A DNA stretch of 20,998 nt, from positions 70,692 through 91,689 of the forward strand of contig FR899083.1 in NCBI GenBank assembly GCA_000437255.1, read 5' to 3'. Under the pieces are notes generated by a model. The model was not told the DNA's origin, made no database searches, and was given only the letters and a program-made list of their open reading frames with translations. Numbering within the stretch: the stretch's first letter is position 1; every line of letters begins with the position of its first letter. Shown here one piece after another: positions 8,120 through 16,743 of the stretch. The position numbers and the translations under genes were made by a program. The DNA is from Ruminococcus sp. CAG:403 (GTDB lineage Bacteria; Bacillota; Clostridia; Oscillospirales; Ruminococcaceae).

Positions 8120-11100
8120 ATGATCCATTTCATCTTAGGCGGATCCGGATGCGGAAAATCTACACTTTTACAAAAAAAAATTCAATCACATCCTTCTAAA
8201 GAAAATATAATTACACTAGTTCCAGAACAATTTTCTTATGCTTTTGATAAAAAATTATATCAAGCACTAGGACCAATCTCATTTAATCAATTAGAGACAC
8301 ACAGCTTTAAATCATTAGCTCGTTCTATCTTTCAGAAACATGGAACGAATACTGGTTCTATTGAATATGCATCAGATACAATCCAATTAGCTGTATTGCT
8401 GCAAACACTCTTCCAAGAAGCAGAGGAGCATAAAACAATACAATTTTTTCAATCTGTATGGAATAAACCAGATTTTTTTCAAGAGTTACATACCTTAATT
8501 CAATTGTTTCGAAGAAATAGAAAATCATCTTCCGATCTCTACGAGCAAACGATTCACTTTACCGGACGTATGTCTGAAAAAACAATGGATCTAGTTCGAA
8601 TTTATCAACAATACGAGTATCTTATGGAACAATATCATTTACGAGATACTATGACAAATTTAACAGAAGCAGCCGCTATTGCAAATATGCAAGAAGATTT
8701 TTTGGGAAAAACAATTTTTATTGATGAGTTTGAGAGCTTTACAGAAGATGAATATGAAATGTTACAGGTGCTTTTTTCCGACGCAACCGATTTATATATT
8801 GCCCTCCGAACAGAAAATGCTTCCGAAACATCTCTTTCTTTTTTTGAACCTGTTCATCAAACTTATCGTCGTTTATTACGTCTTACAAATGATTTACACC
8901 TTGAAACAAAAAGCATTTATTGTGAACATGCTGTTCGATTTGCTTTTTCGGATCTTTCCTTTTTAAGTACAAATATCTTTCGAAATCAAAATGTGCAATT
9001 TGAAAAGGGAGAGCACATTCATGTTTTTGAAGCCAAAGATCCATATGAAGAAGTAGAATATGTTTGTGCAACGATTCGACACTTACTAATGGATTATCCG
9101 ACACTTCGATGCCATGATATTGCAATTGTCACAAATATGTTATCTGATTATCAATTTATCTTAGAACATCAAATGAAAAAATATCAATTGCCATATCATA
9201 TTGACCTTGGAAAACCAATCTTACATATTCCAATCATGGTATATATTATAACATTGCTCACTTTCCTTGATCAGAAACACATTGATACAGAATCCATTTT
9301 TCGATATGGAAAAACATACTTAACCGACTGTACTGCATTGGAATTGGCAGAATTAGAAAATTACTGTTATCTATGGGATATTTCAGGAACTGCTTTGGAA
9401 CAACCATTTTCAGAAAATACAGATGAAAATCATGAAATGGAACAAATTCGTCAAAAACTGATGACCCCCATTTTGACATTAAAAAAAGATTTTTCACGAC
9501 AGCATACCTATACAGAATTCTGTACATTATTATTTCAATTCTTAGAACATCAATCCATACCAAACCGTATGGAACTGCAAATAAAAGAGATAGAATCATC
9601 CAAACAATTGCAGGCAAAAGAAGATTTCTCATTTGCTTGGACAAACTTTGTAGATCTATTAGACGTTTTATCAAAAGTAGATTCTGGAAAATCCGTTTCT
9701 ACGAGACAATTTTGCACAATTTTTATTGCACTATTAAAAACTTCGCAAATGCGAGTTCCACCTCGAACATTAGATAGCATATTTATCGGTCAAGCAAAAA
9801 CTTCTCGACTAGACGATCCAAAAATTACATTTGTATTAGGAGCAACAGAAGGAAATTTTCCATCATGTGGAAAAGACGCACTCATTTATACACAGCAGGA
9901 ACTGAAACAATTGGAACAATTGCATATTCTAACAGGTAACTCCATGGAATATCTCATGGCAGAAGAACTGCTAGCTGTATACAAGACAATTTCTAGTGCA
10001 TCTGAAGCACTTTATTTAACTTATCCATTGTCTGATGTTTCACAGCAAGAAAGCTATCCAGCCACGACTATTGCTTCTATTTTATCTTTATTTCAAAACG
10101 GATCCGATCTGCAAAAAAGCAGTAAATCAATAGATAGCAGCTATTATGCTGTAACATTTCCAGCAACATACTCTCGATTCATCCAAGAATATGCAAAACA
10201 AGATGAAAGCATTGTCACCATGCAAGCGATGCTCTGCGAGCAGTCCTACTATCGGGAAAAATTAAATCACCTTTTCCATTTAAATAAAGGCACTAATTTC
10301 TCAATTCAAACCCCTAGCATTATGAAAGAACTTGTTGGCGATACCATCACAATCTCAGCAACAAAATTAGAACAATATGAAATCTGCCCATTTCAATATT
10401 TCTGTTCCAATGCATTGCAGCTTTTTTATCGACAACGAAACACATTAAATGCTGTACAAAGTGGAAATTTAATTCATTACTGCTTAGAACAATTCTTAAG
10501 TTGTTACTCTAAAAATACGTTTCTTTCCTTGCAGGCAGAACAAATTCAAGCCAATATTCAAGTTTTTTCCAAACAATATTTTGATCAACATCTTTTAAAT
10601 GCTTATGGTACTTCCAATCGGATGGAAATGGAATATCAAAAGTTATTAAATAACATTTCCACTGTCATCCACCACTTACAAGAAGAATTACAGCAAACTT
10701 CATTTTATCCGGTCTATTTGGAATTACCTATTCACCCAAAAAACATCCAATTTCCACCCATGCTGTTGCAAACCAACCAGGGGGATTCCATTCGTATTAT
10801 TGGAAAAGTAGATCGTGTAGATACCTATATCGATCCATCCGATCATCAACTCTGGGTAAGAGTTATTGATTATAAAAGTGGAAAGCACACCTTTTCATTC
10901 AGCAATTTACTTTATGGACTGGATATGCAAATGCTTATTTATTTGGCAACGCTTTTGCAACCAGGTACCCCATTAGAACATGCAAAACCAGCGGGCATTT
11001 TATATGATCCGGTTGGAATTCTAAAAAAGGACTTGAAGCGGGAAGAAAAAATATCGATCGATCAACATATTAACGATTCTTATCGAATGAGTGGCATTTT

Positions 11101-11482
11101 ATTAGACAATGTACCATTGATTCGAAAAATGGAAACCGGAAATTCTGGCACCTATCTTCCTATTATCGAACAAAATGAAGGTTTAAAAGGAAAAGAAAAC
11201 GGAATACTGCTAAACGAAATGGAATTTCAACAACTGTTTCAGTACATGAAACAAAAAGTAATTGACATGGCAGAATCTGTTTTTCATGGAAAAATTGAAG
11301 CTGCGCCTTTACAACTAAATAGTTCCATGCAACCTTGTCAGCATTGCCCATACCATACTATTTGCGGTACATTAAAATACGAAAATGTGCGAACAAGTTC
11401 TTTGAGCAAAAAGGAAGCTAATGCGTATATGCATCAACTGCTACAGGAAGAAAAAACAGGAAAGGAGGAAACAGAAACATGA
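8120..11482 (+). CDS. addB: ATP-dependent helicase/nuclease AddAB, subunit B
   Basis: A 1120-residue AddB (RexB-like), partner of AddA in the helicase-nuclease that resects double-strand breaks to 3' tails for RecA. A Walker A site, GGSGCGKST (7-15), is at the N-terminus, as in Bacillus AddB. The RecB-type nuclease domain shows D898 (VDRVD) and D917-Y-K919 (VIDYKSGK). Four cysteines, C756, C1073, C1076 and C1082, are spaced like the iron-sulfur staple of B. subtilis AddB and close the nuclease domain. Because all four are present, the cluster is probably functional. The SD GAGGA (8109-8113) lies 6 nt before ATG 8120. Its stop overlaps the addA start (ATGA), a sign of coupled translation and fixed stoichiometry. 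Confidence 0.96.
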   Translation: MIHFILGGSGCGKSTLLQKKIQSHPSKENIITLVPEQFSYAFDKKLYQALGPISFNQLETHSFKSLARSIFQKHGTNTGSIEYASDTIQLAVLLQTLFQEAEEHKTIQFFQSVWNKPDFFQELHTLIQLFRRNRKSSSDLYEQTIHFTGRMSEKTMDLVRIYQQYEYLMEQYHLRDTMTNLTEAAAIANMQEDFLGKTIFIDEFESFTEDEYEMLQVLFSDATDLYIALRTENASETSLSFFEPVHQTYRRLLRLTNDLHLETKSIYCEHAVRFAFSDLSFLSTNIFRNQNVQFEKGEHIHVFEAKDPYEEVEYVCATIRHLLMDYPTLRCHDIAIVTNMLSDYQFILEHQMKKYQLPYHIDLGKPILHIPIMVYIITLLTFLDQKHIDTESIFRYGKTYLTDCTALELAELENYCYLWDISGTALEQPFSENTDENHEMEQIRQKLMTPILTLKKDFSRQHTYTEFCTLLFQFLEHQSIPNRMELQIKEIESSKQLQAKEDFSFAWTNFVDLLDVLSKVDSGKSVSTRQFCTIFIALLKTSQMRVPPRTLDSIFIGQAKTSRLDDPKITFVLGATEGNFPSCGKDALIYTQQELKQLEQLHILTGNSMEYLMAEELLAVYKTISSASEALYLTYPLSDVSQQESYPATTIASILSLFQNGSDLQKSSKSIDSSYYAVTFPATYSRFIQEYAKQDESIVTMQAMLCEQSYYREKLNHLFHLNKGTNFSIQTPSIMKELVGDTITISATKLEQYEICPFQYFCSNALQLFYRQRNTLNAVQSGNLIHYCLEQFLSCYSKNTFLSLQAEQIQANIQVFSKQYFDQHLLNAYGTSNRMEMEYQKLLNNISTVIHHLQEELQQTSFYPVYLELPIHPKNIQFPPMLLQTNQGDSIRIIGKVDRVDTYIDPSDHQLWVRVIDYKSGKHTFSFSNLLYGLDMQMLIYLATLLQPGTPLEHAKPAGILYDPVGILKKDLKREEKISIDQHINDSYRMSGILLDNVPLIRKMETGNSGTYLPIIEQNEGLKGKENGILLNEMEFQQLFQYMKQKVIDMAESVFHGKIEAAPLQLNSSMQPCQHCPYHTICGTLKYENVRTSSLSKKEANAYMHQLLQEEKTGKEETET

Positions 11483-14400
11483 AATGGACAACCGAACAGC
11501 AACAAGCGATCTCTTCCAGAAATTGTGGTCTCATTTTATCTGCCGCAGCAGGAAGCGGAAAAACCGCTGTGTTGGTAGAACGTCTGATCCAGCAACTATG
11601 TGATGCTACACATCCCATTTCAGCTGATCGTATCATTGTTGTAACTTTTACCAATGATGCTGCAATGCAAATTAGAAAACGATTACAGGTCTCTTTAGAA
11701 GAGCACCTCCAAAAAGAACCACATAATAAATGGTTCAGAACCCAACAACTTCATTTACAATATGCGAAAATATGTACCATTAGTTCATTTTGTTTTGATT
11801 TAATTCGAGATCATGCAACAGAGATTGGATTAACGTCTGGTTTCCGTATTCTAGATGAGACAGAATACAATCTTCTATGCAGAAAAATAATTGATATACA
11901 GATCAATAATTGGTATGAAACACAACCACAAGAAATGGAATTACTTTGGAATGCATTTTGTGAAAACAATGATACACCAATTGAAGAATTGATTTTAGAA
12001 ATACATCGTTTTCTTGCATCCGTACCGTTTCGTGAACAATGGGTACAGCAAGCAATTGAACAATTACAAATACCTTGGCAGGAAAGTACGTATTACCGAA
12101 CCTTTTTGACCTCTATTCAAGAAAAATTACAACAAGTACAAAACTTAATTGCAGAGGCATCACAGTATGCTCAAGAGCTATATGATGGAGAAAATAAAGT
12201 TTTTGATTGGATTCTGGAAGACGAACAATTTGTACAACACTGGAGACACTTACTCACAAATTCTGAAACAGATTCTTCTTTTATACTGCAAGTTATGCAG
12301 GATCGAATCACCAAACGAAAATCAAAGCGGTTTCCAAGTAAACGCAACAATATGCAAAACGCCTTTTGTTATCCGATTGTAAAGGCAAAACGGGATCAAT
12401 ATGAAGGCATTTTAAAAGAATGCTTTCAGATGGTATCTACCATTTTACCATATTGTGCATCTGATCTCTCTGCCCATCAGGCACTCGTTCCTATTTTATT
12501 AAAATTAGAACAAGAATTTGATCAGGCACTTTGGAAGGCTAAATTAGAGAAAAATGGATTGAATTTTGAAGATGGAGAACGACTTGCATTGAATTTGCTA
12601 GCTAATATTACGGCTTTTACCATACAGCCATCTTCCTTAGCAAAAGAATTGTCCGAATATTATCAGATTATTATGGTAGATGAATATCAGGATTCCAACA
12701 ATAAGCAAGATTATATTTTTAAATTACTTTCCCATAATAGCTATGATGGCAAAACAGACACTTTGACATATGGAGATAATATTTTTCTTGTTGGAGATGT
12801 AAAACAGTCTATTTATCGATTTCGATTGGCAAATCCACAAAACTTTTTAAGAGCTATTCAATCCTCCACTCCATATCAAATACAATCGAAAACTCCTGTA
12901 CAACATATTAAACTCAATCAAAATTTTAGAAGTGCCCTGTCAATTCTTAATTTTGTGAATACAATATTTTCTAATTTGATGACACCAGACTGTGGGGATC
13001 TATATTATGACCAGCAGCAATATTTAATGAAGGGTACTTCTATATATGATGATTTGCCGCAATCGATACAAGGAGTAGAAGTTGTATTCTTGTCCGATTC
13101 AGAAGATGCCATGGATCAAGCAAATTATGTTGCCCAGCAAATTGAACTGCTGCTTGCCCAACAAACGCCTGTAGCAACTGCAATTGGGACTCGACCATGC
13201 GAACCTCGTGACTTTTGTATCTTAGTTCGAAATGGAGAACCTGGAAAAGCTTTTGTAAAAGCACTGGAAAGTCGTGGAATTCCTGTAAAAGGTGGAGAAG
13301 AAAAAGGATATTTACAATCACAAGAAATCAGCATTTTATTAGAACTGCTCCGTGTATTAGATAATCCACTTTTAGACACCTCTTTAGCCGCTGTTTTGCT
13401 TTCTCCTATGTTCTTGATAACAGCAGATGAGCTTTCTATGCTCCGTTTAGCCGACCGAGAAAATAGCTTATATGCTGCCATGTTACAGTGGATCTCTATA
13501 CATACCAATACAAAACATGCAGAAGAACAGGTCCTTCTAAAAAAATGCGCATTTTTTCTGGAAACACTGCGTGTCCTTCAGACAGAAAGTGTATTACTTC
13601 CGCTTGACTTCTTTATTCAAAAAATATATGATACAACAGATCTGCTTTCTGTTATGCAACTTTATAAAGATGGCGATAAAAAGCGAGCCAACTTACAATT
13701 ACTTCTGCAATATGCACATCAATATGAAGCAAATGGACAAGATTACGAAGGCGGTGTCTCTGGTTTTTTACAATATTTGGATCGATTATCTGAAAAGGGA
13801 GGAGATCTGAAACAGGCAAAACATGCTTCTGGAATGGAAAATACAGTTTCTGTTACCACGATGCATAAATCCAAGGGATTGGAATACGCATTTGTCTTTC
13901 TCGGAAAAACAGAAACTCGATTTTCAACGCAAGACAGCAGAAAACTGATTCATTTATCAGATTCAGGCGAAATTGGCCTTCGTTTAAAAGATTCTGAATC
14001 TTATACTTCTTCTGCAACATTGCCTTACCAAATGATCTATCAGCAAAAGAAAAGTCAAGCCTACAGTGAAGAACTTCGATTACTTTATGTTGCAATGACA
14101 CGTGCAAAACAGAAATTATATATCCCGCTCCTATATTCCGCTTCTGTCCGAAAAAAATTAACAACATTTGCTTCTGCAATCAAAAAGGACGGCTCATTGC
14201 CTGTTTCTTTGGTACAATCAGCAGATTCCATGTCCCACTGGATTTGGCTTTGTTTATTACAACAATATGATATCGATCTGCAACAGTGCCTGCCCGATCT
14301 CCCTGCTCAAACTTGGAATGTGCAGCGTGCTTCCTTACAAATTCAGTATACAGATTGCAGAACAGCACAAGATTTTACTAAAATAAGCGAAAAGTTACCA

Positions 14401-15129
14401 AGAGCAACTCCTCTTGTCAATCAATCACTGCTGAAGAAAATGCAACAATGGACGTCTTTTCAAATATCCACACCGGAACAATTAGAACCCTCTCAATTGA
14501 GTGTTTCTGAGCTTACAAAAAAGGAAAATGCCACGGAACAAACTCCAATTTATAAACGTCCTAGTTTTCTACAAGAAAAAACACAACTCACAGGATCAGA
14601 ACGTGGAACTGCAATGCATACGTATTTACAATATGCAAACTTTGAACAAGCTGCCCATGACCCAAAAAGAGAACTGGTTAATCTAATTCATCGTGGTTAT
14701 TTGACTGAAAAACAAGGAACCTTTATTGTACTTTCGCAAATTAAACACTTCTTTTCTAGTGATTTGTACCATCGTATCCAAAATGCAAAACAAGTCATGC
14801 GGGAATATAAGTTCTTAGTTCGATTAGGGGATTTAAAAATTTCTAAAGAAAAAGCACGCGAATTAAATTGGAATTTTCATGGAGAAACCATGCTAAAGGG
14901 AATCGCAGACCTAGTCTTTCAGGAAAAGCAGCAACTGATTATTGTAGATTATAAAACGGATGCGCTTTCATCAGAACTGCAATTGATAAATCGATACCAA
15001 AATCAACTCTACTTATACCGCTTGGCATTTCAAGTATTTACAAAGTTACCCGTGAAAGAGTGTTGGATTTATTCTACACACTTAAATCGAGCTATCCAAG
15101 TTCCAATGGATATCGAGGAGGAAAAATAA
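11479..15129 (+). CDS. addA: ATP-dependent helicase/nuclease AddAB, subunit A
   Basis: A 1216-residue AddA (RexA-like), an SF1A 3'-5' helicase fused to a RecB-type nuclease. Helicase motifs are in order: Walker A AAAGSGKT (22-29), motif Ia VVTFTNDAA, motif II VDEYQDS (400-406), motif III VGDVKQSIYRFR (438-449), motif IV LNQNFRS, motif V VTTMHKSKGLEY (792-803) and motif VI LLYVAMTRAK (868-877). The C-terminal nuclease carries GIADLVF and D1157-Y-K1159 (IIVDYKTD). ATG 11479 overlaps the addB stop by 4 nt and has a strong SD, AAAGGAGG (11461-11468), inside addB. Both subunits have intact nuclease residues, so cutting of both strands is expected. The Chi sequence used cannot be read from the protein. 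Confidence 0.97.
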   Translation: MKWTTEQQQAISSRNCGLILSAAAGSGKTAVLVERLIQQLCDATHPISADRIIVVTFTNDAAMQIRKRLQVSLEEHLQKEPHNKWFRTQQLHLQYAKICTISSFCFDLIRDHATEIGLTSGFRILDETEYNLLCRKIIDIQINNWYETQPQEMELLWNAFCENNDTPIEELILEIHRFLASVPFREQWVQQAIEQLQIPWQESTYYRTFLTSIQEKLQQVQNLIAEASQYAQELYDGENKVFDWILEDEQFVQHWRHLLTNSETDSSFILQVMQDRITKRKSKRFPSKRNNMQNAFCYPIVKAKRDQYEGILKECFQMVSTILPYCASDLSAHQALVPILLKLEQEFDQALWKAKLEKNGLNFEDGERLALNLLANITAFTIQPSSLAKELSEYYQIIMVDEYQDSNNKQDYIFKLLSHNSYDGKTDTLTYGDNIFLVGDVKQSIYRFRLANPQNFLRAIQSSTPYQIQSKTPVQHIKLNQNFRSALSILNFVNTIFSNLMTPDCGDLYYDQQQYLMKGTSIYDDLPQSIQGVEVVFLSDSEDAMDQANYVAQQIELLLAQQTPVATAIGTRPCEPRDFCILVRNGEPGKAFVKALESRGIPVKGGEEKGYLQSQEISILLELLRVLDNPLLDTSLAAVLLSPMFLITADELSMLRLADRENSLYAAMLQWISIHTNTKHAEEQVLLKKCAFFLETLRVLQTESVLLPLDFFIQKIYDTTDLLSVMQLYKDGDKKRANLQLLLQYAHQYEANGQDYEGGVSGFLQYLDRLSEKGGDLKQAKHASGMENTVSVTTMHKSKGLEYAFVFLGKTETRFSTQDSRKLIHLSDSGEIGLRLKDSESYTSSATLPYQMIYQQKKSQAYSEELRLLYVAMTRAKQKLYIPLLYSASVRKKLTTFASAIKKDGSLPVSLVQSADSMSHWIWLCLLQQYDIDLQQCLPDLPAQTWNVQRASLQIQYTDCRTAQDFTKISEKLPRATPLVNQSLLKKMQQWTSFQISTPEQLEPSQLSVSELTKKENATEQTPIYKRPSFLQEKTQLTGSERGTAMHTYLQYANFEQAAHDPKRELVNLIHRGYLTEKQGTFIVLSQIKHFFSSDLYHRIQNAKQVMREYKFLVRLGDLKISKEKARELNWNFHGETMLKGIADLVFQEKQQLIIVDYKTDALSSELQLINRYQNQLYLYRLAFQVFTKLPVKECWIYSTHLNRAIQVPMDIEEEK

Positions 15130-15130
15130 T

Positions 15131-15982
15131 ATGAATTTAACCAATATGCAAACAGTACGAACCCTTTTAGAACAACACGGATTCCATTTTTCAAAAAAAT
15201 TAGGACAAAACTTTTTGATTAATCCGAGTGTATGTCCAAGAATCGCAGAAATGGGATTTGCAGCTCCTGGATATGGTGTATTGGAAATTGGAACTGGAGT
15301 TGGAACACTTACGCAAGAATTAGCTAAACGTGCAGAAAAGGTAGTAGCGGTTGAAATCGATCAAAGACTGATTCCAATTGTCAAAGAAACAGTTGGAGAC
15401 TATTCTAATTTAACAGTTCTCAATCAAGATATCCTAAAATGTGATTTCAATCAATTGATTCAAACTTATTTTTCAGGACTAAATGTTGTTGTATGTGCAA
15501 ACTTACCATACTATATTACAGCTCCCATTTTGATGTACCTATTAGAAAGCAATGCACCCATTCAAGCAATTACTGTTATGGTACAACGTGAAGTTGCAGA
15601 CAAATTGACCGCCGCTGTTGGAACAAGAGAAGCAAGTGCACTAACTGTTGCCGTACAATATTATGGAGCTGTCAAGCGTTTATTCTCTGTTAGTCGTGGA
15701 AGCTTTTTGCCTGCACCAAGTGTAGATTCAGCAGTCATCCAAATCCAATTGGATCCATCCAATTCTGAGAAAGTTTTCGATCATGAAAAGTTCTTTTCGA
15801 TTGTAAAGTCTGGATTTTCTCAACGCCGAAAGACAATGGTTAATGCATTGTCTTCCGGATTATCTATCCCAAAAGAACAAATTATCCAATGCTTAGAATC
15901 TCTCAATATTCAATCTTCTGTTCGAATCGAGCAATTAACTATGGAACAATTAATTGCTTTTAGCAATCACTTGAATCTTTAA
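15131..15982 (+). CDS. rsmA: 16S rRNA (adenine-N6,N6)-dimethyltransferase RsmA/KsgA
   Basis: A 283-residue SAM-dependent enzyme that dimethylates the two adjacent adenosines in helix 45 at the 3' end of 16S rRNA, a late step and checkpoint in 30S assembly. The N-terminal block FSKKLGQNFLINP (20-32) and SAM motif I, LEIGTGVGTLT (51-61), are present. So are the acidic end of motif II (VAVEID), the D100 region (NQDIL) and the catalytic motif NLPYYIT (124-130). The C-terminal helical domain ends in a typical QRRKTMVNAL and RIEQLTMEQL pattern. The start at 15131 lies one base after the addA stop, with AGGAGG (15116-15121) 9 nt upstream inside addA. It is the last gene before the pyr leader. Erm resistance methylases are related, but the length and motif set favour RsmA. 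Confidence 0.96.
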   Translation: MNLTNMQTVRTLLEQHGFHFSKKLGQNFLINPSVCPRIAEMGFAAPGYGVLEIGTGVGTLTQELAKRAEKVVAVEIDQRLIPIVKETVGDYSNLTVLNQDILKCDFNQLIQTYFSGLNVVVCANLPYYITAPILMYLLESNAPIQAITVMVQREVADKLTAAVGTREASALTVAVQYYGAVKRLFSVSRGSFLPAPSVDSAVIQIQLDPSNSEKVFDHEKFFSIVKSGFSQRRKTMVNALSSGLSIPKEQIIQCLESLNIQSSVRIEQLTMEQLIAFSNHLNL

Positions 15983-16035
15983 GAATGTAATCTTTTTTCT
16001 AAAAATAAAAAGTTTTTTGATTCCATAAAAAACGC

Positions 16036-16064
16036 TGGACAAATGATAGAAAGTATGCTATAAT
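16036..16064 (+). promoter_or_regulatory. Promoter of the pyr operon
   Basis: TGGACA (16036-16041), a 17-bp spacer and a perfect TATAAT (16059-16064) with an extended TGC at 16056-16058. This is the strongest promoter in the window. Transcription would begin near 16071, so the whole PyrR-responsive leader is transcribed before pyrR. Confidence 0.88.
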
Positions 16065-16081
16065 GAATAAAAGAAAGATCC

Positions 16082-16188
16082 TTTAAGTTAATCCAGAGAG
16101 GTTGACAAGGCGTTTATCATTACAAATAAGAGAACATATGGATTAAAAGCGCTTACTTGTCAATTTCTTGAGGGTGAGCGCTTTTTTT
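16082..16188 (+). promoter_or_regulatory. PyrR-binding attenuator leader of the pyr operon
   Basis: The leader contains the PyrR binding-loop core TCCAGAGAGG followed by ACAAGG (16092-16110), which matches the consensus of Bacillus pyr attenuators. Three competing structures can be drawn. The anti-antiterminator pairs TTAATCC (16088-16094) with GGATTAA (16140-16146) and encloses the PyrR loop. The antiterminator pairs TTGACAAG (16102-16109) with CTTGTCAA (16156-16163), and after a 3-nt bulge can extend through GCGTTT. The terminator is at 16145-16188. By the known mechanism, UMP-bound PyrR stabilises the first structure, which frees the terminator, and low UMP lets the antiterminator form. 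The upper stem above the PyrR loop is not obvious and looks A/T-rich. Confidence 0.9.
16145..16188 (+). terminator. Conditional terminator of the pyr attenuator
   Basis: AAAGCGCTTAC (16146-16156) pairs with GTGAGCGCTTT (16174-16184), 11 bp with one T-G wobble and one more A-T pair possible, around a 17-nt loop. Seven Ts (16182-16188) follow. The left arm shares bases with the antiterminator, so the two are mutually exclusive. The T-run is followed directly by six Gs that serve as the pyrR SD. Confidence 0.9.
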
Positions 16189-16197
16189 GGGGGGCTT

Positions 16198-16725
16198 ATG
16201 GAAGAAAAGAAAAATATCATGGATGAAAGTGCCATGCAGCGTGCAATCACTAGAATTACTTACGAAGTTCTAGAACGCAATCGCGGTGCTGATCATCTCT
16301 GTGTAATTGGAATTCTATCACGTGGTGCCATTTTGGCACAGCGAATTTCCAAAAAAATTCTAGAACTTGAAAACGTTTCTGTAAATTGTGGTTCTTTGGA
16401 TATTACTTCTTATCGAGATGATAAAAAAATCAAAGAACACAATGAGCAAACCAATATTGACTTCTCCGTAGAAGGTCAGAAAGTAATATTGGTAGACGAT
16501 GTCCTTTATACAGGGCGTAGCTGCCGTGCTGCAATTGATGCCATTTTGGCAATTGGAAGACCACAATGGATTCAATTAGCAGTTTTAGTAGATCGTGGTC
16601 ATCGTGAATTACCCATTCGTCCTGATTATATCGGAAAAAATCTCCCAACCGCAAAAACGGAACTGGTAAAAGTATGTGTAAAAGAATTAGACGGCATAGA
16701 TCATGTTTCGATTTATACGAAATAA
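16198..16725 (+). CDS. pyrR: Bifunctional pyr operon attenuator / uracil phosphoribosyltransferase PyrR
   Basis: A 175-residue PyrR of normal family length. It binds UMP or UTP and then the pyr leader RNA to promote termination, and family members also have uracil phosphoribosyltransferase activity. The PRPP-binding loop VILVDDVLYTGRS is at 96-108, and the family blocks GILSRGAILAQRI and VLVDRGHRELPIRPDYIGKN are present. The reading frame continues upstream to TTG 16168 and GTG 16174, but these lie inside the terminator with no SD. ATG 16198 gives the usual N-terminus. Its SD is the unusual G6 tract (16189-16194), only 3 nt away. It is the first gene of the operon, so it controls its own synthesis. 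Confidence 0.96.
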   Translation: MEEKKNIMDESAMQRAITRITYEVLERNRGADHLCVIGILSRGAILAQRISKKILELENVSVNCGSLDITSYRDDKKIKEHNEQTNIDFSVEGQKVILVDDVLYTGRSCRAAIDAILAIGRPQWIQLAVLVDRGHRELPIRPDYIGKNLPTAKTELVKVCVKELDGIDHVSIYTK

Positions 16726-16743
16726 AGAAGTAAAGGAGTAGCG

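Noticed and set aside
15989..16018. Possible rsmA terminator CTTTTT/AAAAAG followed by TTTTTT
   Set aside because: The stem would be six pairs with a single G-C. In such A/T-rich sequence this is expected by chance and would be unstable.
16168..16200. pyrR start at TTG 16168 or GTG 16174
   Set aside because: Both lie within the terminator stem or loop and lack a properly spaced SD. ATG 16198 gives the family N-terminus.
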